A stretch of DNA of 64,000 nt, taken from the NCBI GenBank assembly GCA_037976565.1, contig CP137685.1:28206827-28270826 (forward strand). Reading direction: 5' to 3'. A program made the position numbers and the translations under genes. The notes under the pieces are model-generated. The model did no database searches. It was given only the letters and a program-made list of their open reading frames with translations, and was not told where the DNA came from. Below are positions 55,406 to 64,000 of the stretch, piece by piece; the first letter of the stretch is position 1; the number at the start of each line of letters is the position of its first letter. The DNA is from Mesocentrotus franciscanus (lineage: Eukaryota; Echinodermata; Echinoidea; Camarodonta; Strongylocentrotidae).

Positions 55406-58400
55406 CTTGTGAGAGGCAGGGCCTAAATTAGAATAAATTGAATAACATGATATAAAGTGAATCAAAATTGAAGAAATTTAATTAATTTGAATTCACTTGA
55501 ATAATATGACTTGAATTCGATCGAACCGAAATTTAATGAACTGAATTAAATGGAGAATATTGCCAAAACAGAAATCTACAAGTCAGACAAATTTTGTGTG
55601 TCATAATGGCAACATTCAAGCATTACCATTATAACAATTACTTATCAGTCAATTAAAAGACAATCCACTATCAGCATGAAATGAAATTCTTACATGTCTG
55701 GGCCTTGTACAGACAGTAGCTCATACAGAGAGTACTATTTGGAAAGGCATTAATCCTCCTTATCAAGTCCCTCGGAGAGGACCTAAAGCCATCGGTTCCC
55801 TGGTTGCTTATGTACAAGTATATGCATACTTTCTAAGTGGTAATGTAAAACAGACCACAAACCATTTTACAACTTCACAACTTCATATAGCTAATGTAAA
55901 TTCTGGACCAATGAAATACAGTGAAACCTGTCTCTAAAGACTACGCAAGGGAAACAAGTAAAGTGGTCTTTATAGGCAGGTGGTCTTTATGTACAGGTGC
56001 CTAAAGTACATGTTTCAATGAGAAACCTTTTCAAGGGAAACCAAAAATGTGGTCTTTGTAGACAGGTGGTATTTTTAGACAGGTGGTCACTACAGAAGGT
56101 TTGACTGTACATATATAATCTTGATTTAATCCAATACCTACAGGAACAGGGAATGAGATCAATATTGTACTGTAGAGAAAACCTCATTTCATTTACACTC
56201 ACATTGTTATCATATGGAAATGACAATCGCCCAAAAAAGGTTTCTGTATGTTATGGGTTCAATGTGGCTATACTACATTAAAAATATGAGCTTGTAATAT
56301 TAATTCTACAAAGAGGTAGTGCAAGTTTAAATACACTCTCGGTTGACATAAAAGCGGCTTTTGGGGTAGACTACTGGAAGTACCTGTACATGCTCACATA
56401 GAAAAAGGGCACTCATGGAACCCAAGTCATACTTCATGCTGTTTCACGTTATTCTTTGTTTTCTTCGTATTCCTTACCCGCTGGCCTTTAGTATGCTAGG
56501 TAGATTTTGTTGTTGATTTTATACATTCTAGCTGAACACAAATTATTTTGTTAGGTGATTGGTTTATTTTAACTTTGATGAAGAGTGTTTTACCTGGTTG
56601 TTGGGCATCCTCTTTACTGCTCATCTCCAGGTCAGAGCCCTGAGATGCAACAGCATGGAACGGGACAGCACCAAACATGTCTGGCTCCTGCTTGGCCATC
56701 TTAGATGACACTCCCTGAGCTCCTAACTCTGTTGGTGAGATGGGCGGTGTAGGGTTCCCGAGTGCCGTCTGCTCCCCAGAGACATGCTGCGTCTTGGCAC
56801 GCCTCACCTCCGATCCGGTGCCCTGTCGCTTCTTGGACGACACCAAGAAAGGTGCCTTTGAGAAGACATCTGACCCGGTCGAGCCAACGGATGACTTGCT
56901 GGTCTCACGTTCAAATCCACTTCGAGGATTGAAAGGGGCTTCTCCGAATGGGTCCTCCTCCTGCATCGGAGGAGAGATAGGAGGGGTGAGGGCGCACATT
57001 CCCACTGGCTCAGTGGCGCGCTTGAGGCTACCCGTCTTGGCTTTGAAAGGGGCTTGGCTGAAGGGGTCGTCGTCAGTCATGTCGATGAGCTGCGCAACAG
57101 GTGGCTCAGATTTTAGCACTTTCTGAGAAGGCAGGTCCTCATGCAGATTCAGACTGGCTAACTCTGCATCCGATAGACCGTGGCCATCATCGCCTATCAA
57201 GGGCTGAGCGCCACTTTCGTCAAAGTCATGGTGATCGGAGTCGTCATCGGATTCATCTTCCGACGACTCCTCCTGATCAAGCAACCCTCTATGAGCATGT
57301 TCTTCATCCTTCCGAATATCAATAGAATCACTATCAAAGGTATCATAGCTGAAATCACGCAAGCTACTCGATAACCGCTCCCCCTCATGCTCACTACTTG
57401 ACTCGCTTCCTCGATGCTGCCTGACAATTCCGAATGGCTTTGCTCCAAATTCATCCAGCTCTCGGATCGACCTTTCCAAATTGAAACCCCCCGAAGATCC
57501 TGTACTGGTCAGTCTTTCAGACCTCCCCTCCCCAACAAAGTCATCTTCAAATCCCACCCTGATGCGAGGGGTGGATGCTGACTCTGGCTGGGGTTCCACA
57601 GCCATGGCTCCTAGTAGGTCGGCTTCCTGGGGGCTCATGTTCCTTTGCTGCTGTTGCATCTGCGAGGGCTGCGCAGCTTGACTGCCCCCGCTAAGACCAA
57701 AAGGCGTAGCACCAAACACATCCACATGACCCCCTTTCCTCGCCTTTCCTCCTCCTACGAGGGGTGGGGATGACTCCATGACGTGCCCTTGGGCCTGAGT
57801 CTGCTGTCCTCCAGCTCCACTGGCTAGCTGCTCCATCTCAGCTGCACCTCCAGATTGAGGTCGTCCTGTACATTGGTGAGAGAACACTGCATGTAATAAT
57901 CTACAGCACTTTTTTAAATTTCTACAATTTGATTATGTATTGAGATAAACTACTTTACACCTTCTGGTCTACCTCGTCTTTGTACAATTGTCATACAGTC
58001 ATTAATGAAATTTAAAAAGTAAACTTTTCACTTAAAATGCCTGGATTCATAAAAAATTAGGCATAAAATATCTTCCATGAATGACAACTTTTGATAGAGG
58101 TAATTGCTTCTTTTTCCAAAGTAAAAATGTAGCCCTTTTCAGTCTGAGCACATGGTTCAACACTCAATTGTTATGCAGGGTGAATCTTGGGAAAGCTAAA
58201 ACTGACATCATCCTCTTTCCAAATGCTAAAATTCACTACAGGCTACTTGAATGGGGCATTTAAATTCACATACTTTTAACAAAAAAATCTCTTTCAGCGA
58301 TTATGATACACCTTAACATCTTAATGGCATCATTTCAAGATATCAGTGCCCTTAAAATAAAGTTTTCCAATGGACCGGTGCGCTACTTGGGCGTTTTTCA

Positions 58401-61400
58401 ATGCGGACCCCAATAATCTGTTTGATTTAAATTATATTCTAAAGTTTCAGAAGTTAAAGGATATTTTGAGAATCTGGTCTTGTAGAGATTTAACTCCACT
58501 GGGTTAAATTGCAATAATCAAATCTCTTGGCCTTTCCCAGCTTATCTTTATTCTTTCAGTCCTTCCTACCCCCCTGCCCAATTCATTAAAGAGCTCAATG
58601 CCGTGGTTTATTAAAATTCATTTGGTCTGGGAAGCCGGAGAAAGTTCACTGTCATTGGTGATTATTTGGAGGGTGGGCTTCGTATATGCCATATTCCTTC
58701 TCTTATTAAAGGCCTGACTCTAAAAATACTGGCAAATGGAAAATCTTCTGTGATTACAATTTGAGGCCCCTTGGTGGCAATCTCCTATGGCATTGTAATT
58801 GTAATTGTAACTCTCGTCATGAACAGTTAGTATCAAGTAAAGTAACCTTAAGACATGGACTTAGTAATTATAAAAAATAACTTGTGGTCTACCTTCTCTG
58901 AGATTAAATGGGACAGCGCCAAAGACATCTGTAGTGTGGGGAGGGTTGGAGACTCCCTGTATCAGAGGCTGTGCAACATTGGTTGCTGTTTCTGAAAAGA
59001 TATCACAAATAATAAAAGAAGATACTGACGAATTAAAATGTAAAACAAACAGAAACTTCATGGTCAAATACAAATAAATCATGAATATGCTTGCAAGTCT
59101 GGATGTAATGGAGTTCTGGAAGAGCCCCCCTTGCAGTTCACCATAATCATCACCATCATCATCATCAACATCATTATAATCACAACCATCATCGAAGTCA
59201 TCATCATTACCATTAACAATTATCACAATCACAATCATCATCATCATCACAATCATCACCATCATCATCATCAAAAATCTCCTCATAATCATCATTTATA
59301 AGAAACCATGATTTTTTTTCAGTCGAAAAATGGATGTTTCTATTGTTGGAAACGTATAAAATCAACAAAACAGAATGATACAAATTATATATGTACTACT
59401 GGTGCATAGTGAGACTCTTTAAAGGGATAGTTGAGTTCTTGTTTAAGACTGCAAATGCCTTCAAAGTGCATGATTATTGCTCTTAATCTTTTTATGACAT
59501 TTCTAGTGCCTGTTTAGAACCTAAAATTGCTATGAAGGTAATTTTAGACCCCAAAATGTGTGAATTTAGATTGAATACGATCATACCAATTCAGCTCCAC
59601 TTTCAAAAAAATACAGTGACTGTTAATTAATTAATAATAACAATACACGGGCCGGCTGGGTGTGCATTTTATAACCAACACGAGAAAACCAACAAAAAGC
59701 CAATTTTGGCATTGGCTGGAATAAAACGTGTAAGGCGCTACCTCGTTTTTCAACGGCTGGTTCAAAATTACAGAATATTTGTAGGGCACCACAAATATTA
59801 GAAATGGTTATATTTATGGATATTTCAGCCGTCTCTAAACCGATTTTGATCAAACAAAGATGATTTTGTCATTTAAATTGTATATTCTTTCAAATTTGAC
59901 ATTCAGTTTTTTCATTATCTCACAACAAAATTATTTTGCCCTCTGCAACAAAACTCGAATATCCCTTTGAGTTAATTATGCATGTCATAAATTTGTCTTT
60001 TTACAACTCGTCTATTACCTGGACTGACTTTTCGAAGTTGGTCAAATTCACTGTCCAAGTCTTCATCATCTGGGGCAGCTGCCACATGCGATGCTAGCAT
60101 GGCAGACTGAGGACTAAACGGGTTGGTAGGACTCGCAAGGTCTTGTACAGGAGACACATGGTCTGCATCAACTGGAGAGGGCATCAGAGAGGATAGGAAT
60201 TGATTTATGCTTCATGAATGGTGTTAAGAATGATAGTGGTCTATGGCTTCAAGGGGACCAATAACCAAAAAGAAATATTTGGTGCACAGCCGGTATGTAT
60301 AAAGTCACCCCATCCCCCAAATAAAAATGAACGATGAATGAATATCTTACTTGCTGTACAAAAAGGTTACAGCTATCATGCTAGGAAATGTAACTAATCC
60401 AAGAGTGTGCTTTATTACTCCAATGATACCGATGAGACTGACACGGATCAACAACAGACTAGACAGAACAGTCGCTAACCCTTCTGACCATGAATATGTC
60501 GGTTTGGTTTTGAGAGGGTGAGGTGAGTATTTAGGCATTGGTTTTTAGGGTAATAAGAAAATGAAAAGATTACATTCTCAACAAAAATCTACAGTAATAA
60601 GGGGAGGCAGGAATACTTTTAGTAATCGAATAGGGAACAGATAGAAAACGGAACTGAAAACACATGCCCAGCAATTATCAGCAATATGTCTTTGGGGTTC
60701 GCACAAATCTAGACGTGCAAAAATGCCCTTCGGCATCTGAGTTTCCACTACACATGCGCCCTTCTGCGTGCAGATCACAGGGTTAGATTGGGATCATGCA
60801 GGCAGATTTGAGAAGTGGATGATGATAATTACATGTGTTCCCCTCCATGACTGGCAGATTGTTATCGTCCAGCCTACCTTCAACCAAGGTCCCGACAGCT
60901 CCAGCTGCCTGGGCCTGGGCCAATGCTTGGGCCTGGGCTTGCAGGAATTGCTGCTGCTGTGCTTGTTGCTGTTGCTGCTGTTGTTGTAAGGCTGCCTGTT
61001 GCTGTTGATACAAGGCCTGTTGCTCAGGTGGTATGAACTGTGGTTGCTGGGTAAACGGAGGAGGCGAAGAGGCCTGGTACTGTTGTTGTTGTGCGGCAAG
61101 TTGTTGCTGTTGTTGGTATGCTAGTTGCTGCTTCAAAAAAGCAATGTTAAAAGATAGGTTTGTTACTTTTATTATGATATAGGAATATAAGCAAGTTGAG
61201 TACATGTTACCCCATCAGAAACTATTTCATTTTAATGTACACTGTACCTGAAAGCATGTCCAAAGAGGTTTCATTCAAACTGTATCCCTGGCTTGTTATT
61301 CAAACATGCCCAAAACCAAACATAGGGAAAAGTGTCTAATAATCCTGCTTTAAAAACTGTGTACAGATAGCCTATGTAGCAGAATTAATTTCTTCTACGT

Positions 61401-61923
61401 AACTTTTTTCAGGAGCCTACTGAACTATAATGCTGCAATAATACTTGGAACAACTAATGGATTCTCAATACCAACCTGTTGTTGTAGCACAGCTTGTTGT
61501 TCTAAAGCAGCCTGTTGGCTAAGATATGCTGCTTGTTGCTGCTGCTGCTGCTGTTGCTGTAATAAGGCTTGTTGCTGCTGTTGATAAGCAGCTTGTTGCT
61601 GTTGTTGTAATGCTGCTTGTTGCTGCTGTTGAAGTGCTGCTTGTTGCTGTTGCTGTAATGCAGCCTGTTGCTGTGCATACTGCGCCTGAATGCTTGCTTG
61701 TTGCTCAAAGGTAAGTTGTTGCGGTCTGGTGAAAGCACCATGTTGCCCAAACCCGGGCTGTTGCGGGGTTGGTTGTGGCTGCTGATATGGCTGCTGGAAG
61801 CCTTGCTGACCAGGGTAAGCAACTTGTTGCGGTTGCCCCTGCACAAAACCAGCAACTTGTTGCTGCTGTGGTCCATAAGCAGCCTGGGCTTGAGCATTCT
61901 TGTATGCCAGTTGCTGTTGCTGC

Positions 61924-61955
<32 letters not shown>

Positions 61956-62040
61956 TTGCTGCTTCTGTTGTTGTTGTTGGGCAAGAGCGAGAAGTCTTTG
62001 CTTATTTTGTTGCTGGGCAAGTTGTTGTTCTTGTAGCAGT

Positions 62041-62076
<36 letters not shown>

Positions 62077-63112
62077 TGCTGCTGTTGTTGAATTGCTTGT
62101 TGTGCTTGAACTTGCGGGGGACTTAATCCTACAAATTAAAGAACATAAAACAAATTAGGAAATAAGTGGCTTCATGTTGATAATGCAGGATATGACATAA
62201 ATGTATTTCAAATAAAACACATCCAACATAAACACTAGCAGCAACTATGAACAGGTTGATGTGGACTTCTTAACAATGCTATTGCTCAGTTGTACGAAAT
62301 TGATGGCAACTGAAAGTGACAGTTCAAGTTGAGGCAACTCTGCCCTGGTATTTTATACTAGTTGTTTAATTCATTCATATAAGCCTAAACCCCAGCGCCC
62401 TCCCCAACTCCCTCCCCTGGAAAAAAAAATAGAATTGAAAAATCTCCATATCTCAAAGGTTTCATCGGATTCATCCTCTTATTCCTTGGTGAACAGCTTT
62501 AAAGCCAGACTTGACAAACACTGGAAGAAGGAGCAATATAATTCACCCTTCTCCCAGTAGACACTCCAACTATGACAATCCTGAAATGACCCAGCAGGCA
62601 AGATACAGATGAAAAATGACCATGGTGCAAGACCTGGAAGCTGGGACATCCCCCTTGAAGTTAGATCTGGAAGCTCGACAGCTGAAGACAGCTTTCTTCC
62701 AGAAGCTTTGGTATTCAAGGTATTCAAGGTATTATGTAATTTAGAACAAATACTTCAAAATTTAAGTATACTTAAAAAGATACTTCAACATTTAAGTATC
62801 TGTTCAAAATGACACTCTGCTTACAAGTATTCAAACTCTTAGCTACTATCTGCTCGGAGACAGGAGGATATTATAATTATTCCTTTTCTGGCTCTCAGCA
62901 GAAGATATCGTCTCACTGACTTACTTTGCGCTGCGGCTGCTACTGTGGGACCTGCAGGAGGTTGTCCTTGCTTTGATGAGCGTTGCCTGGTGATGGAGGA
63001 TGGGGTGGGGAGTGAGATACCACCTGCAGCAGGAGCCACACCCTGTTGGGATGCCTTGGGCCTCTGCCTGGGTGTGACAGATGTACTCACTTCCATCGGG
63101 CCAGCAGGGGTT
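54840..63112 (-). CDS. BMP2K/AAK1: AAK1/BMP2K (Numb-associated) kinase, C-terminal part, seven exons
   Basis: Minus-strand exons 62925-63112, 61476-62128, 60878-61130, 60019-60171, 58893-58991, 56594-57865 and 54840-55405 join in frame to about 1060 aa ending at TAA (54840-54842). The first exon contains TPRQRPKAS, matching the RQRPKA motif that follows the kinase domain in AAK1. A Gln-rich region of about 300 residues follows. The rest carries ten clear copies of DxF(G/S)xxPF plus two degenerate ones. DPF occurs three times and NPF once; such motifs bind the AP-2 alpha ear and EH-domain proteins (established knowledge), so this is the adaptor-binding tail of an endocytic kinase. The kinase domain lies to the right, outside the window. 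Whether the gene is nearer AAK1 or BMP2K cannot be settled here; the repeat tail favours BMP2K-type. Confidence 0.87.
55423..56593. other. Kinase gene intron, nothing firm
   Basis: AT-rich. The word 'acaggtggtctttat' recurs with changes at 55976-56095 (about three times), which looks like a decayed short tandem repeat. Confidence 0.45.
56594..57865 (-). CDS. BMP2K/AAK1: AAK1/BMP2K-like large repeat exon
   Basis: 424 codons, acceptor aatgtacag, donor gtaaaa. Carries DVFGATPF, DEFGAKPF, DPFSQAPF, DPFGEAPF, DVFSKAPF and DMFGAVPF plus a degenerate ESGAQPL. Very acidic middle (SSEDESDDDSDHHDFDES). Confidence 0.92.
58190..58760 (+). pseudogene. LINE reverse transcriptase relic (L1/Tx1-like)
   Basis: Plus-strand reading shows VRYLGVF, then after a frameshift a continuous stretch with LKDILRIWSCRDLTPLG, a stop, IAIIKSLGLSQLIFILSVLP, and broken sequence to about 58750. 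This order (YLG, LTPLG, IIKSL, LPTP) is that of the region after the catalytic domain in L1-like LINE ORF2. Dead copy in a kinase-gene intron. Confidence 0.7.
58893..58991 (-). CDS. BMP2K/AAK1: AAK1/BMP2K-like short exon with one DVFGAVPF repeat
   Basis: Acceptor cttttcag, donor gtagac. 33 codons with one repeat, DVFGAVPFNLRE. Same phase as the flanking exons, so it could be skipped without shifting frame. Confidence 0.87.
59140..59290. repeat. (CAT)n microsatellite
   Basis: Imperfect catcatcat/aatcatca tract of about 150 bases in a kinase-gene intron. The Asp/Met-rich ORF on the minus strand derives from it. Confidence 0.9.
59296..60018. other. Kinase gene intron, nothing recognised
   Basis: AT-rich intron with no exon or transposon ends that I can support. 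Confidence 0.45.
60019..60171 (-). CDS. BMP2K/AAK1: AAK1/BMP2K-like exon with NPF motif
   Basis: Acceptor ctctccag, donor gtaata. Contains SPTNPFSPQ (EH-domain ligand type) and the acidic PDDEDLDSEFDQLRKV. Confidence 0.85.
60172..60877. other. Kinase gene intron, nothing recognised
   Basis: No exon-like or repeat structure that I can support. Confidence 0.45.
60878..61130 (-). CDS. BMP2K/AAK1: AAK1/BMP2K-like second Gln-rich exon
   Basis: Acceptor tttgaag, donor gtaggc. Contains FIPPEQQALYQQQQAALQQ and a QAQALAQAQ segment, then LVEG at the junction. Confidence 0.85.
61476..62128 (-). CDS. BMP2K/AAK1: AAK1/BMP2K-like poly-glutamine exon
   Basis: 217 codons, acceptor ttgtag, donor gttggt. 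Two near-pure Gln runs (encoded by CAG/CAA mixtures), then a repeat of AALQQQQQ units. Mixed CAG/CAA codons indicate protein-level retention of glutamine rather than simple CAG expansion. Confidence 0.88.
62129..62924. other. Kinase gene intron, short internal repeats only
   Basis: 'gtattcaag' and 'atacttcaa.atttaagtat' recur between 62710 and 62830 in both orientations. Otherwise featureless. Confidence 0.45.
62925..63112 (-). CDS. BMP2K/AAK1: AAK1/BMP2K-like exon with RQRPKA motif
   Basis: Acceptor tttttacag, donor gtaagt (minus strand). Encodes MEVSTSVTPRQRPKASQQG and a Pro/Ser/Ala-rich segment. Enters and leaves with split codons that fit the next exon. Confidence 0.85.
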
Positions 63113-63689
63113 CTGTAAAAATACAAGACATGTTGATGAGTTGTACATGCACGCACATAGTTTGCAAGAATCTTCAATCAATTGAAGGGGGACTTAATCA
63201 GAAGAAGAAGAGAATGGAATGGTGGGAAGTGTAATACCCCTGCCTGAGTGGGGGGAGGTGTCCATGGGTGTGACACAGGTTCTCATTTTCATCCAGCTAC
63301 CCTGAATTCCTCAGGCATTGAGACATGTTATTTCTCGTTGTTTTTGTTTTTTCAAAGAGAGATCCTCAGTTTAGTAAGTGTCAAGAAGCCAATTTTAAAT
63401 TGGCAAATCAGGGCATTCCATGAGGAACAGTGAATATCATACTTTGTAGCATAACAACCACAGAGTTGAGTTTGAGATTAAGTGTGAATTTCAGTTCAGG
63501 TAGGGAACTACAAACATCAGTGAACCTCATCACATGGCCCCTGAAGAAAGTTACCTGATAGCAGGGTGGGGGGAAAGAGGCGATGAAAGACCTGTTATCT
63601 GATACATACCAGGAAACACTGGACAGGAGATGCGAAATGCATAACAGGTGTGATAGACCATAGCACATGCATACATGTGAGCGGGGTCT

Positions 63690-63850
63690 TACATGTAGGT
63701 TATATCATGGAGCTCCAAAAAATTTCCTCCCACATACAATCTCTATGGGAGGGAAGTATTTGGAGCTCAATGAAATGACTGCCCAATCAGAAATAACTTC
63801 TGATGATGTAACTATCTCTCTGAACCAGCTATGGGACTGACTACTCTTTC
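63690..63850. repeat. Dispersed tctctatgggagg repeat
   Basis: 'gagctccaaaaaatttcctccc' pairs with 'gggagggaagtatttggagctc' around 'acaatctctatg', then 'gatgatgtaactatctctct'. Same family as 10060-10510 and the target of the LTR element at 3540/8311. Confidence 0.65.
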
Positions 63851-64000
63851 AACCTTGATGTTTGAATACTGGTTCTATAATAAGATTCAAATTCTTAAAG
63901 GGCAATCCAACCCTTGTAATAAGTTGATTTGTATGAAAGCAGAAAAATAACAGAAATCAATTTGGACTCATTTCATACCTATTTTGGTTGTTGGTTTTGC

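Noticed and set aside
61526..62158. Plus-strand poly-Val/Ala, poly-Leu and poly-Cys ORFs
   Set aside because: These are complementary readings of the CAG/CAA glutamine exon on the minus strand.

Overview
The window is from an animal genome: long introns, consensus GT-AG splice sites, and many interspersed tRNA-type SINEs, short inverted-repeat transposons and simple repeats. The gene content and repeat types fit a marine invertebrate deuterostome, most likely an echinoderm such as a sea urchin. That placement is an inference; no single feature proves it.

Three protein-coding genes are supported by reading exons, splice sites and phase by eye. (1) On the + strand, from the left edge to 13381, are the last eight visible exons of a three-domain gelsolin-like (severin/EWAM-type) actin regulator. 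(2) On the + strand, 23161-36391, is a complete ten-exon gene for MICU1, the Ca2+-sensing gatekeeper of the mitochondrial calcium uniporter. It predicts 478 aa, with both EF-hands and the conserved C-terminal cysteine. (3) On the - strand, from the right edge down to 54840, are the last seven exons of an AAK1/BMP2K (Numb-associated kinase) gene. They encode about 1060 aa of glutamine-rich and DxFGAxPF-repeat tail carrying endocytic DPF/NPF motifs; the kinase domain lies beyond the right edge. The three genes are not functionally linked in any way visible here.

Introns and intergenic DNA are full of mobile DNA. A frameshifted Ty3/gypsy-type LTR retrotransposon (3541-8310, - strand) lies in a gelsolin intron, and one of its LTR ends is duplicated in inverted orientation. 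A 2.5 kb hAT-like element (17687-20220) has a perfect 8-bp target duplication and contains a second, nested hAT-like MITE with its own 8-bp duplication. Other elements are a 630-bp near-perfect palindrome (21424-22053), four copies of a fold-back MITE apparently targeting CCWGG, several further MITE families in MICU1 introns, a tRNA-type SINE, a SINE whose head resembles 7SL RNA, and LINE remnants.

The region 36693-50800 is dominated by two near-identical copies of about 6.8 kb, separated by a run of exactly 500 N. Each copy ends in the same 54-bp minisatellite. The first array is cut off by the gap; the second runs for about 57 units (50488-53565). An assembly duplication of one locus, or of two haplotypes, is the simplest reading, but a true tandem duplication is not excluded. 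I see no CRISPR array, operon or obviously new biochemical system. The most unusual items are the minisatellite/duplication block, the nested hAT elements, the long palindrome and the 7SL-like SINE.
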